DNA of 64,000 bases. It comes from Pseudolysobacter antarcticus. GTDB lineage: Bacteria > Pseudomonadota > Gammaproteobacteria > Xanthomonadales > Rhodanobacteraceae. The stretch covers positions 558,001-622,000 of the forward strand of contig NZ_CP035704.1 of NCBI RefSeq assembly GCF_004168365.1, read 5' to 3'. The notes below the pieces were generated by a model, which saw nothing but the letters and a program-made list of their open reading frames with translations, had not been told where the DNA came from and made no database searches. The position numbers were made by a program, and so were the translations under genes. Numbering within the stretch: the stretch's first letter is position 1; each line of letters begins with the position of its first letter. Positions 18,132-25,983 of this stretch are shown in pieces.

Positions 18132-18779
18132 TCAATGCGGCCGGCGTCGCCGAGCGGTTCCGCGTCGAGTGAGCCAGTAGGTGAGAAAGATCGGCGCCGA
18201 CCAGCCCAACGCCTGCCCCCAAAACCCGGTAGAGGCCAATGCCTTGTTGGAGAGCATCCAAATGGTCGGTTGTTCCTGAACAGTTAACTCTATGAGTTTT
18301 TCCAACCTGCGTTGCCCCACAGGTTCTTGCGAGCCGCCGCCGTTCGCTGGTGCGACGTATTCCGCCAAGACGTGGAAACTCTTCCGCCCTTTCCCTTTGG
18401 GTGATACGACGAACAACGTGGTTTCGCCTTGTTTTAGATCGATCAAGCGGGCCTCATGCGACGACACACTCAAGCCACCGTCCTCCAGACGCACCGCGAC
18501 ACGGGCGCCCGGGACTGGGGAGGCAACATCCTTGATCCTCACACTGACTTGCGCATCTTCGTCTTCAAGAACGGGGTTCGGCGACACCGTCACGAAGATA
18601 TCAAATGCATGCGGGGTGGCCGAGCCCAAAGCTCCATCGAGGGCGGTGCTGCTGACGACGGTGAAGATTTTTGGCGGCTCCATTTCTTCGTGGTCACCAA
18701 TCAAAAGCACCACTGCCAAACACAGGGTGATGCTCGTCAGAATCGCAACGACCTTGCGGTTTAGAAACGACCTTTTCAT
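18132..18779 (-). CDS. Membrane-anchored beta-rich protein
   Basis: This 215-residue protein has an N-terminal anchor (VVAILTSITLCLAVVLLIG), a periplasmic Ig-like domain (FDIFVTVSPNPVLEDEDAQVSVRIKD, GARVAVRLEDGG) and a C-terminal hydrophobic segment (ALGWSAPIFLTYWL) followed by a basic tail. The middle resembles invasin/bacterial Ig repeats. It is upstream of, and on the same strand as, the PKD gene, with a gap of about 100 bases. No family is assigned. The start has no strong ribosome site. Confidence 0.5.
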   Translation of the reverse strand: MKRSFLNRKVVAILTSITLCLAVVLLIGDHEEMEPPKIFTVVSSTALDGALGSATPHAFDIFVTVSPNPVLEDEDAQVSVRIKDVASPVPGARVAVRLEDGGLSVSSHEARLIDLKQGETTLFVVSPKGKGRKSFHVLAEYVAPANGGGSQEPVGQRRLEKLIELTVQEQPTIWMLSNKALASTGFWGQALGWSAPIFLTYWLTRRGTARRRRPH

Positions 18780-18857
18780 GACCGACGGACCTCACTGGAA
18801 GGGTCGTCAGAGTATGCCTTTCAGATGAAAACATCGAAGGATCGCAGCGCGGTCAAG

Positions 18858-19214
18858 TCAGTGAACCAATGGAGCAGCCGACCGCTCCCAAGTCTGCTGT
18901 CGGGGCGTTTTCCCTCGGGCCATCCATGCGTCGCCGCGCTTCCCGAGGGCGAGGCGCATGGTCGCCGATCCCTGGATCCGGTCTTTGCCGTCCACCAGGA
19001 TGCCAATCAGCTCCGACATCGTTAAATCGGCGCAGTCAGCGATGATGACCGCGCCGCCAAGCTCCAGCCTACGCCGCACATCCGCGCGCCGTGTCCGTGC
19101 TTTCACCTGTGCGGCATCGCGCATCTCGCGTAGCATTTGCCGGGCTTTGAGTTGCCCAAGGCGCTGGGCAGCGATAGCCACTTGCTGGGCAAGTCGATCA
19201 GCATGCGTATTCAA
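18858..19214 (-). CDS. TraD/MobC-like mobilization accessory protein
   Basis: This 118-residue basic protein has a long N-terminal helix (QVAIAAQRLGQLKARQMLREM) and a KARTRRADVRRRLELGGAVIIAD segment, given here as its residues 38-60. This resembles the TraD-type small proteins that sit beside MobA/TraA relaxases in MOBQ plasmids. They act in the relaxosome and are distinct from the coupling ATPase also called TraD. The start is TTG 19214, overlapping the TGA of the preceding gene as TTGA, so the two are translationally coupled. The pair is divergent from the relaxase, as in Ti-type transfer regions. The identification rests on remembered family features. Confidence 0.5.
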   Translation of the reverse strand: MNTHADRLAQQVAIAAQRLGQLKARQMLREMRDAAQVKARTRRADVRRRLELGGAVIIADCADLTMSELIGILVDGKDRIQGSATMRLALGKRGDAWMARGKTPRQQTWERSAAPLVH

Positions 19215-19552
19215 TGAAGCCCCATCCTTGGGGCGCGGCGTCCATGTTCGAGGGGGCGCGGAGCGGACAGCGCGCGACGGGCGCGGATCTTCTCGCCAAG
19301 ATGGTCGGACATGGTCGGGACCGGTGGTCGCAGTTCGCAGTCCATGCCGCGCTGCTCAGCGGTCGTGTCGTCCAGAATGCGATGGGTTTGGGCTGCGGTG
19401 CGCTCAGCAAGAGCGCACAACGCATCCCACCCGGGCGCCTCGACATAGGTCGGAGCGTATAAAACGGTGGAGCGGTAGATCCTTGAGACGCGGCGGAGTG
19501 AGTCAAGGAGATCGATCAGGATTGGGCGGAACTGAATCGGGTCGGGCGTCAT
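19211..19552 (-). CDS. Hypothetical protein coupled to the mobilization gene
   Basis: The internal ATG 19552 (MTPDPIQFRPILIDLLDSLRR) gives 113 residues; the frame extends to 19600. The N-terminal half is helical. The C-terminal half is rich in Arg and Pro (KIRARRALSAPRPLEHGRRAPR) and could bind nucleic acid. Its stop overlaps the TTG start of the TraD/MobC-like gene by four bases, so it is probably a relaxosome or regulatory partner. No family is recognised. Confidence 0.4.
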   Translation of the reverse strand: MTPDPIQFRPILIDLLDSLRRVSRIYRSTVLYAPTYVEAPGWDALCALAERTAAQTHRILDDTTAEQRGMDCELRPPVPTMSDHLGEKIRARRALSAPRPLEHGRRAPRMGLH

Positions 19553-19802
19553 GCCAGTGGTGCTCCATGGTGGACGCCTCCACAAATAGCAGAAAAGCAA
19601 CGAGGCGCAAGCCTGATTAAAGTTAGCCAGCAGTGAAGCACATACTCCTCAGGCTATTAGCAACTGGATTTCGCTGTGCCGTCGTCTGGGATTGCTCGCA
19701 GTGCCCGTGCGGTTCGGCCAGTTCGAGGTTTTGTTCTACAGCCTATCGTGAACAAAACGCAGTTATGACAAGATATGTCACCTCTGTCCGATGGCGGCCG
19801 AT

Positions 19803-20174
19803 ATGAGCAAAACCAAGATCGTTGTCGCTGTCGTTGTCGTTGTATCAGCGATCGTCATTCCGGCGCTTGCCGCATGTTTATTTGGCGATTGGCTTCTCGT
19901 CTATTTGCGACCGGGACTAACGCAGCCTTTAGCGTGGATGTTCGTTGGTGCTGTGGTCACAGCTATCATTTATTTTGCCTTCAATCCAATGCCAGTAACC
20001 AGTTGGATAGTATCGATGGCGGTCGGTGGAATCTTGTTTGTCATGAGCGTTACATTTGTTCTGACGCTTGTCGGGCTGGGAACAGTTCCTTATGGCATGT
20101 CAGCCGCTGCATGGTTAATAGGTGACTACGCAACATGGGTCGTCGGTGGTTATTTGGTTCAGCGTATTCTCTAG
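19803..20174 (+). CDS. Small inner-membrane protein, four helices
   Basis: This 123-residue protein, from ATG 19803, has four hydrophobic segments: IVVAVVVVVSAIVIPALAACLF, AWMFVGAVVTAIIYFAF, MAVGGILFVMSVTFVLTLVGL and AAWLIGDYATWVVGGYLV. An in-frame start at 19791 would add MAAD. No family is recognised. It stands alone between oppositely oriented genes, and its base composition is more AT-rich than the core genome. Confidence 0.5.
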   Translation: MSKTKIVVAVVVVVSAIVIPALAACLFGDWLLVYLRPGLTQPLAWMFVGAVVTAIIYFAFNPMPVTSWIVSMAVGGILFVMSVTFVLTLVGLGTVPYGMSAAAWLIGDYATWVVGGYLVQRIL

Positions 20175-20202
20175 ATCCGAGGGTGTAAGCGGCGGGGCAA
20201 CC

Positions 20203-20388
20203 TTACCGCCCGCCATACGTAAACTGGACCCATCCGATCCCTATCGCTATGAATGCACAGATTATCCACCGAACCGTCGCAGCCTTTCGGGATATTGGTT
20301 TGTAGTGGATGTAACGAGCCACGATTTCGTCGAGGCGCACACCGATTTTTCTGCGAGCAGATAAAGTTGGATCACTGTATGCCTTCAT
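20203..20388 (-). CDS. Small membrane-anchored protein
   Basis: A 61-residue frame with a basic N-terminal half (ARRKIGVRLDEIVARYIHYKP) and one C-terminal helix (WIICAFIAIGIGWVQFTYG). The layout suits a tail-anchored small protein. The ribosome site is weak and no family is recognised, so it may not be translated. Confidence 0.3.
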   Translation of the reverse strand: MKAYSDPTLSARRKIGVRLDEIVARYIHYKPISRKAATVRWIICAFIAIGIGWVQFTYGGR

Positions 20389-20605
20389 GGTCGTTTAATC
20401 CTGACTGTGTGATGTCAGGAATAGCAGAACGTGACGAACCCGCAAGGCCCTTCGTGGCCACCGATCTTCTCGCCAGGACTACAGTCGACCTTGAGCAAGA
20501 GCGCATCTACGCAAACCTGTGGTTTGCCGCTACCCTTGCGGTGGCGTTATGCGTCGGAGCTTCGCCCCGAACCCCAGCGCCCGGAGGCGCTGAGTAAGTC
20601 TGTCG
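20389..20605. other. Gap, no gene seen
   Basis: Frames on the plus strand through 20253-20597 have no plausible ribosome site or family resemblance. Nothing is supported here. Confidence 0.25.
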
Positions 20606-20887
20606 TCAGGTAGCTCGGACAAGTCCTCTTGCTGACCAACCACCTTCGGTCACCAAAACCGCAGGGTTGTGCCTGACGCCGCTCGCGATCCCGTAAGTCC
20701 GATCGCACACTTGCGAGACTGTTTCTGTGGATTGATGATCGTACTCTGCAGTTGGCAGATGATGCCGGCTCCCATCATCTGCGGTGATGATTCGCGAAAA
20801 GCGTTGGGCCGCCATCGCGGTGTGAAGGCGCTGGTAATCCGCTTCGCTGGCGGCATGAAGTTCAACACGAACAGTAAATCGTGACAT
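20606..20887 (-). CDS. DUF2622-like small protein
   Basis: The 93-residue protein begins MSRFTVRVELHAASEADYQRLH and has RIITADDGSRHHLPTAEYDHQ and a closing PAVLVTEGG. This fits the pattern, as remembered, of the DUF2622 family of small ferredoxin-like proteins often found on mobile elements. That family has been linked in Pfam to the GhoS antitoxin fold, but GhoS itself is quite different in sequence. A toxin-antitoxin role is therefore speculation. A GGAGA site lies 8 bases before the ATG. A terminator-like hairpin separates it from the gene upstream. Confidence 0.6.
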   Translation of the reverse strand: MSRFTVRVELHAASEADYQRLHTAMAAQRFSRIITADDGSRHHLPTAEYDHQSTETVSQVCDRTYGIASGVRHNPAVLVTEGGWSARGLVRAT

Positions 20888-20909
20888 CGGAAATCTCCAT
20901 TGTTCAGCT

Positions 20910-20940
20910 GAAAAGCCCGGCGCGCTATGGCACGCCGGGC
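20910..20940 (-). terminator. Terminator of the 55-residue gene
   Basis: On the minus strand GCCCGGCG...CGCCGGGC forms a stem of about 8 base pairs followed by TTTTC, ending about 10 bases past the stop at 20949. Confidence 0.6.
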
Positions 20941-20948
20941 CGTTGTCG

Positions 20949-21116
20949 CTAGGCTTTTTCTTCGAAGTGGTAGTTGTTCAAGCTGGGCGGAAACTTCTCA
21001 TCCTTGACCACGCGCCTATCGTGGGTTGCCCCGGCATAGGAGTTGTTGGTGTCGTGGTGCTGCCCATACGTCGCTGTTTTGGGACACACTTGGCCTGACC
21101 AATATTTCGCTGCCAT
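20949..21116 (-). CDS. Small YjzC-like protein
   Basis: A 55-residue gene: it begins MAAKYWSGQVCPKTATYGQH and ends KFPPSLNNYHFEEKA. The pattern W-S-G-Q-x-C-P-x-[ST]-[GA]-x-Y, then T-H-D-R, then K-F-P-P resembles the YjzC family of small proteins of unknown function, which often travel on plasmids and islands. The start ATG is at 21116, with AAGT only upstream, and the terminator follows. Its composition is not like random sequence, and the protein has a consistent, family-like shape. Confidence 0.6.
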   Translation of the reverse strand: MAAKYWSGQVCPKTATYGQHHDTNNSYAGATHDRRVVKDEKFPPSLNNYHFEEKA

Positions 21117-21202
21117 ACTTAAATCCTTGACTGGTTTTGATTGCTTCCGGGGTTGTTCCTGAAAGCGCTTAGCTTTGTGTTGTGCCTAAGGTGATAAAAA
21201 CT

Positions 21203-21223
21203 ATACGCTCACGATACGTTCAC
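21203..21223 (+). promoter_or_regulatory. Direct-repeat operator candidate upstream of the WYL regulator
   Basis: ATACGCTCAC (21203-21212) and ATACGTTCAC (21214-21223) are repeated with an 11-base period, about one helical turn, 55 bases before the regulator's start. WYL regulators of this kind often repress their own promoter, so this may be its binding site. Confidence 0.35.
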
Positions 21224-21277
21224 TGCAACTTACGATAATGTTGGATATGAACTCCGAACATCAACTGCTTGAAATCT

Positions 21278-22147
21278 ATGCAAACTGAACCGCTCCGCTG
21301 GAATGTCGTTCAACGCTATGCGTTCCTGGAACAGCGGCTTTACTGGGAAGGACGGGTCCAAAAAGCGGATCTGATCAAGCGGTTTGGTATCTCGGCGCCC
21401 CAAGCCACGATCGATGTTGTTCACTACCATCGTCTTTTCCCCGCGAATCTGGCGTATGACAGCAAGGTCAAGGCGTTTGTGGCGGGTGAGGACTTCGAGC
21501 CGAACTACATGCGCCCCGACGCGCGGACGTATTTAAGCCAGTTGTTGCTTCTGGCCGACGCCGCGATCAATCCCGCAGACAGTTGGTTAGGCGTCGTTCC
21601 ATCGCACGCGGCTATCCCCAAGGTCAGGCGTCGCCTGGAACCCGATGTGTTGCGGCGGATCGTCCGAGCCATCCAAAATCGCCAGGCGATCCGGGTCTGC
21701 TACCAGTCCATGAACACACCCGAGCCGACGGAACGATGGATCGCTCCACATGGCCTAGCATTCGACGGATTCCGGTGGCACGCGCGCGTTTGGTGCTACA
21801 AACATTCGTCGTTTCTGGATTTGGTTTTGGCGCGTTTCACGTTAACCACCGATGACAAGCGACCGGCTGAAATCGATGGGTCTCTGGATCGCGAGTGGAA
21901 CGATATCGTTGCGATGCGCCTCGCGCCCCATCCTGATCTTTCGCCTGGACAGCAGCGAGCGATCGAACTGGATTACGGCATGGAAAACGGCACGATCGAT
22001 GTTCCCATGCGCGTTTCCCTGACCTGGTATTTTGAAAGACATCTGTGTCTCGACATCGACGGCCTCAAACCGGAGCGACAGCAAGTGGTTTTGCTCAACA
22101 GGGCCGAGGTCGAGCTGGCGCGAAACCCCAAGATCGACCGGGGCTAG
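21278..22147 (+). CDS. CapW/BrxR-like WYL-domain transcription regulator
   Basis: The 289-residue protein begins with a winged helix (RWNVVQRYAFLEQRLYWEGR, then KADLIKRFGISAPQATIDV). It continues with a WYL domain (RRIVRAIQNRQAIRVCYQS, WIAPHGLAFDGFRWHARVWCY) and a C-terminal WCX-type part. This three-domain order and the opening sequence closely resemble CapW and BrxR, repressors that control CBASS, BREX and other defence islands and respond to a ligand through the WYL pocket. ATG 21278 is chosen over TTG 21269. It lies upstream of the relaxase, so it may control transfer functions or the element's defence genes; no defence operon is directly downstream. Confidence 0.75.
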   Translation: MQTEPLRWNVVQRYAFLEQRLYWEGRVQKADLIKRFGISAPQATIDVVHYHRLFPANLAYDSKVKAFVAGEDFEPNYMRPDARTYLSQLLLLADAAINPADSWLGVVPSHAAIPKVRRRLEPDVLRRIVRAIQNRQAIRVCYQSMNTPEPTERWIAPHGLAFDGFRWHARVWCYKHSSFLDLVLARFTLTTDDKRPAEIDGSLDREWNDIVAMRLAPHPDLSPGQQRAIELDYGMENGTIDVPMRVSLTWYFERHLCLDIDGLKPERQQVVLLNRAEVELARNPKIDRG

Positions 22148-22156
22148 TCCCTTCTT

Positions 22157-22196
22157 CCGCACGGGTGCGATGACACCGCTTGCCAAACGACGGCAA
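22157..22196. other. Possible oriT region
   Basis: Between the WYL gene and the relaxase lie two small inverted repeats: CGCAC-GG-GTGCG (22157-22168) and CTTGCC-AAACGAC-GGCAAG (22178-22196). Mobilization origins of MOBQ systems commonly sit just upstream of the relaxase and contain such hairpins beside the nick site. No known nick consensus was recognised. Confidence 0.3.
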
Positions 22197-22239
22197 GACT
22201 CTAAGGTGGTAGAGGCAGCAACCGCGAGGGATCGCACTT

Positions 22240-24006
22240 ATTGCCATTTTCTACGTCAACCTGAAGACATTCTCCCGGGCGAAGGGTCAGTCTGCCGTGG
22301 CCGCAGCCGCTTATCGGGCCGGCACCCAAGCCGGCTTCCGCGATGAGCGCACGGGCGTTCTTCATACCTATGGACGCAAGCGCGGCATTGTGAGCGTGGA
22401 CATCCATGTTCCAAAGGCTGCGCCCGCATGGGCACGCGATCCAGAAAAACTCTGGAATCACGCCGAGGCCGCGGAGCGTCGCGTCAACGCGCGGGTGGCT
22501 TTCGAGTGGATTATAGCGTTGCCTGCGGAACTCAACGGGTTTCAGCGGGCAGCTCTGGTTGCTGATCTTTCGCACCTACTCGTCGACCGCTATGCGGTCG
22601 CCACCATGGCCGCGATCCACGCCCCAGATACACACGGTGACCAGCGCAACCACCATGTCCACCTGATGACCAGCACGCGATCGATGGGCGCCACGGGATT
22701 CGGCGCCAAGGTGCGCGCACTCGTGGATCAGAAGACCGGGCCTCTGGAGATTGAAGCCGTCCGCGCGCATGTTGCCGCCTTGACGAACCAACATCTGGAG
22801 CGCGCGGGCATCTCCGAGCGTGTTGATCACCAACGGCTGCTGGTCCAAGCAAGAAAGGCGGAGGCTCAAGGGGATTTTGGCAAGGCTGCGCTGCTGACCC
22901 GCGAGGCGACGATCCATGAAGGGCAAGCTAGCACGGCGGCAGCACGTCGGGGTGAGCGGCTGGAACGCTCCGGCTGGAACGCGATGGTTCATGCGAGCAA
23001 CGCGCAACTCCTTGAGAAGTTCGTGGCCGCTGCGCAACAGGGAGGCCGATGGATCGAGGCTCCGGCGCGATCCGGTGCCGATCAAGCCCAGGCCGACCGA
23101 ACACGCGAGGTCGCTGCGGCAACCCCGGGAGCGGACTCCCGTGCGGGGCGGCCGACGCCGTCCAAGGGGCGCGCAGGGCGCACGCCAGCGGGCTCGAAGC
23201 TAACGCGGCAGAAACTCAGCGCCACGGGCGGGCGCGGCACGCGTGCTCAAGGCAGAGATGCGGATGTGCTCAACACGCAAGCCAGCCAAGCGAGCGACAG
23301 CCGACGCGTCGAACGGGACAGCTCGCAGCGCTACATGGACATGCTTCAATCCGTGATTGAGGAGAACGGTCAGCGAGCGGCAGAGGCGGTGGCCTATGCG
23401 CGCCTGTGGAACTGGCCGAGCGCCGATGTTCATGCGCTCGCCGCGCACCGCGTGGCCGATCCGCGCTGCGGTGTGCTGCTGCGCCAGGGAATCGATGCGG
23501 CTACCCAACGGACACGAGCTCATAAACTTGGCGAGCGCCGCCGTGCGCGGCACGGTGCGGCCATGTTTGCCACGGCACGAGAGAGGCAGGCGGCGGAACG
23601 CGCGGAAGAAAACCAGCCGCCGGCCTGGAAGCCAAAAACGAGGCGAGAATGGGCGGACTTGCGGCGGAAGCAACGGGCCAAGCTGGGGCAGGCAGAACGG
23701 CGCGAGTGGCGGGCGCAGGTGTTGGTGAGTGCTCAGGCCATGAGCCGGTATGTCAGCCAAGCTCAAGCGGCAGCCGAGAAGCTGGAACACATCGAAAGCC
23801 GGCGCGCCGCCGGATATCCCGTGCCGGGGGATGCCATGCGGTCGAAGGCGGCGACGCTCAGCATCCAAGGCAAAGCGCGCCCGGTGTTTACCCGGCGCCA
23901 TGAGCCAGCAAAACCTCGGCCGAATGCCTTCCGCATACCGCCTCCCCTCAACGCCAATCTGGAGGCACCGTCTACACAGACGCGCCGCAGGCACCCGAGG
24001 CCCTAA
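22240..24006 (+). CDS. MobA/MobL-type relaxase (MOBQ), probable ATT start
   Basis: This relaxase would nick and lead the element's DNA during mobilization. Family members begin like IAIFYVNLKTFSRAKGQSAV-AAAAYRAG. In this gene that region is open back to 22213 but has no ATG, GTG or TTG before the GTG at 22297, which would cut off the first 19 conserved residues. ATT 22240 sits 9 bases after GAGGG and is the likely start, giving 588 residues. The nucleophile is probably Tyr25 and the metal-binding HUH motif is RNHHVHLM (His138, His139, His141). The C-terminal half is charged and helical, unlike a primase. It is divergent from the TraD/MobC-like pair. Confidence 0.87.
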   Translation: MAIFYVNLKTFSRAKGQSAVAAAAYRAGTQAGFRDERTGVLHTYGRKRGIVSVDIHVPKAAPAWARDPEKLWNHAEAAERRVNARVAFEWIIALPAELNGFQRAALVADLSHLLVDRYAVATMAAIHAPDTHGDQRNHHVHLMTSTRSMGATGFGAKVRALVDQKTGPLEIEAVRAHVAALTNQHLERAGISERVDHQRLLVQARKAEAQGDFGKAALLTREATIHEGQASTAAARRGERLERSGWNAMVHASNAQLLEKFVAAAQQGGRWIEAPARSGADQAQADRTREVAAATPGADSRAGRPTPSKGRAGRTPAGSKLTRQKLSATGGRGTRAQGRDADVLNTQASQASDSRRVERDSSQRYMDMLQSVIEENGQRAAEAVAYARLWNWPSADVHALAAHRVADPRCGVLLRQGIDAATQRTRAHKLGERRRARHGAAMFATARERQAAERAEENQPPAWKPKTRREWADLRRKQRAKLGQAERREWRAQVLVSAQAMSRYVSQAQAAAEKLEHIESRRAAGYPVPGDAMRSKAATLSIQGKARPVFTRRHEPAKPRPNAFRIPPPLNANLEAPSTQTRRRHPRP

Positions 24007-24008
24007 AC

Positions 24009-24050
24009 GGATTCAGGGTTCAGGGTTCAGGGTTCAAGGCTCAGGGTTCA
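24009..24050 (+). repeat. Short tandem GGGTTCA-type repeat
   Basis: A 7-base unit, TTCAGGG, recurs about five times with two variants between the relaxase stop and the end of the Kelch-like gene, and its last copies overlap the end of that gene. It is a simple repeat that could vary in length. Confidence 0.5.
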
Positions 24051-25210
24051 AAGCTCGCCGCAAACAGAGCATCGGGCGCGAACAGCTCCGCCGCTGCGGT
24101 GGGAATGAGCTGGGCGCCGGCAGCGTTCCAAACCTCACCCCCCGTGATCAGACTGCGCCCATCCGCCAGCAACGTCGCGTGATGAGCTGTGCGGGGTGTG
24201 ATCAGATGCGCAATCACCCGTGTGAATCGTTGCGTCACCGGATCGTAGATATCCGCATACGGCACCGCGCCGGCGTAGTCGTCCTCGCCACCACACAGCA
24301 GCAACTTGCCGTCATGTTGAAGGGTGCTTGTGTGGTTCTCGCGGGTGGTCGTCATGACGGCCGTCAGTGTCGAGAAGTTTCCGCTACTTGGATGAAAGAG
24401 TTCAGCCGACGACAGCACCACGCCGGTGCCATTACCCACCGTCGCTCCCGTCGTCACACCCCATCCACCGCTCACCAGCACCGTGCCATCCGGCAACAGA
24501 GTGGCCGCATGATAAACGCGGTAAAACCCCATCGATGCGGTCGCGGCAAAGGTCCCCGTCGCCACACGGTAGATTTCGGCGCTCGCAAAAACATGACCGA
24601 GCCCATCGGTGCCACCGGCCAACAGGACATCCCCGTTTTGGAGAACCGTCATCGTGGCCTCAAAGCGCGGCCAGAGAGGCATGCCGGTCGCGTGGAATGT
24701 TCCAGTGCTGGGATCGTAAAGTTCGGCACTCGGTAAAGGAGTGCTGCTCGCGCCCGGCGGTCGTCCCCCGACGATCAAGACGCGCCCATCCGGAAGCGAC
24801 GCAGCAGAGGCGCCATAACGCGCCGTGATCATATTTCCCGTCACCCCGAACTGGTTGAGCACGGGGTCATAGAGTTCTGCCGAGGCATAGGGCGGTGGGA
24901 AGCTGGTGCCTGCGATCAGAACTTTTCCGGACGGCAGCAGTGTTGCGGTCGCGACGTCTTGCTGCGCGGCCATCGCCCCAGTCGGAAGAAACACGCCCGC
25001 GCGAGGGTCGAAAAGCTGAGCTCCGTTGACGGTGGTGATGAGCACTTGACCAGTCGGGAGAAGGGTCGCGGTGTGGTTGTAGAGCGCTTGGGCCATTGCC
25101 GGAGCGGGCACAAAGGTGCCGAGTGGTGCCGATACGATGACCGCATGCGCTGGCGCGAGTCCGCAGGCGAGGAGAAGCCACACGAGCAGATGGCGCATAC
25201 CCATGCTCAT
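24041..25210 (-). CDS. Secreted Kelch-repeat protein with a C-terminal FE-type tail
   Basis: From ATG 25210 the protein has 389 residues and a signal peptide (MRHLLVWLLLACGLAPAHA). It then has repeated blade units of the type HTATLLPTGQVLITTVNG, TATLLPSGKVLIAG, YGASAASLPDGRVLIVGG and ASAELYDP, which make a six- or seven-bladed beta propeller of the Kelch/galactose-oxidase-like type. It ends in PDALFAASFEP, resembling the GFE tail of other secreted proteins here. No copper ligands were seen. Its start lies just after the stop of the membrane gene upstream, suggesting one transcript. Confidence 0.65.
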   Translation of the reverse strand: MSMGMRHLLVWLLLACGLAPAHAVIVSAPLGTFVPAPAMAQALYNHTATLLPTGQVLITTVNGAQLFDPRAGVFLPTGAMAAQQDVATATLLPSGKVLIAGTSFPPPYASAELYDPVLNQFGVTGNMITARYGASAASLPDGRVLIVGGRPPGASSTPLPSAELYDPSTGTFHATGMPLWPRFEATMTVLQNGDVLLAGGTDGLGHVFASAEIYRVATGTFAATASMGFYRVYHAATLLPDGTVLVSGGWGVTTGATVGNGTGVVLSSAELFHPSSGNFSTLTAVMTTTRENHTSTLQHDGKLLLCGGEDDYAGAVPYADIYDPVTQRFTRVIAHLITPRTAHHATLLADGRSLITGGEVWNAAGAQLIPTAAAELFAPDALFAASFEP

Positions 25211-25212
25211 GC

Positions 25213-25848
25213 TCACGCAGACCTGCGATCGTTCAGGCCGAGGCGGTCGGCCACTTGGACATACACCGCGTGGGCCGTCGCTTCCGTCATGCCGCCGGCG
25301 AGGCGCACGGAGCGACCGCCATGTTCTACATCGAGGCAAAAGGCCAGCGGCACAAAAGCTTGGTAGTCGCGCTGTTGCTGAGCCGCACCGGCCATCGCCG
25401 TGGCTGCTGTCGCACCACCGCGCGCCGCGATGAACACACCGGACGGACCCTGGCCCGACAATGCGTTGCGGTAGAGCACGCGCGTTACTGATCCCCTGGG
25501 AATGACCGTGCCGTCACGTAAGCGAATGCCCGCCGGACCAATGTCGAAGCTGCCGCCTGGCTGGCGTTTGGCAGACCATCCCGAAAGCTTTGCGAGGCGC
25601 GTCAGATACAGCGCGAGGATGATGCCTGAAACCAAGACAAAGAACGGTGCGATGCCGCGGCTATAGGGAAGTTGAAGCCAAAAAAACCACGGCGCCGCCG
25701 CAAAGCAGAGCCACAAAACGACCAGCGGCCGCGGGCCGGTGGCGGGGTGAACAGTGATGCGCGTCCAGCCATCCGCGGATGGATGCTGATCGAAACGGCT
25801 TTCATTCTCGCCGAGTGCGCTCGGCGTCGTGCTGGTTGGATGATCCAT
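25213..25848 (-). CDS. Two-helix membrane protein
   Basis: From ATG 25848 (MDHPTSTTPSALGENESRF) the protein has 211 residues; ATG 25857 is also possible. A polar N-terminus is followed by two hydrophobic segments (PLVVLWLCFAAAPWFFWLQL and APFFVLVSGIILALYL), then a soluble domain (GGSFDIGPAGIRLRDGTVIPRG) like PH-type or bacterial DUF304-type domains. It precedes the Kelch gene on the same strand. The palindrome at 25908-25940 lies just upstream and may control it. Confidence 0.5.
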   Translation of the reverse strand: MDHPTSTTPSALGENESRFDQHPSADGWTRITVHPATGPRPLVVLWLCFAAAPWFFWLQLPYSRGIAPFFVLVSGIILALYLTRLAKLSGWSAKRQPGGSFDIGPAGIRLRDGTVIPRGSVTRVLYRNALSGQGPSGVFIAARGGATAATAMAGAAQQQRDYQAFVPLAFCLDVEHGGRSVRLAGGMTEATAHAVYVQVADRLGLNDRRSA

Positions 25849-25907
25849 GATCCTCATTCCCGTTGTGGTTGCCGACAAGGTGTGCGAAGCATAACGTGAA
25901 TAAAGCT

Positions 25908-25940
25908 AAAACGGTTAACGCTACTCCGGTTAACCGTTTT
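25908..25940. promoter_or_regulatory. 12-base-pair palindrome between divergent genes
   Basis: The arms AAAACGGTTAAC (25908-25919) and GTTAACCGTTTT (25929-25940) match exactly around a 9-base spacer. It lies between the membrane gene (minus) and the XRE regulator gene (plus, starting at 25984), so it is a good candidate operator for that regulator. Confidence 0.6.
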
Positions 25941-25983
25941 CGAACTATAAAGTTCATGACCGTCAGCATCGTTGAGACGGTCC

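Noticed and set aside
24009-24050. Telomere-like GGGTTCA repeat
   Set aside because: It has only about five imperfect units between two genes and is more simply a microsatellite; no CRISPR-like spacers are present here or anywhere in the window.
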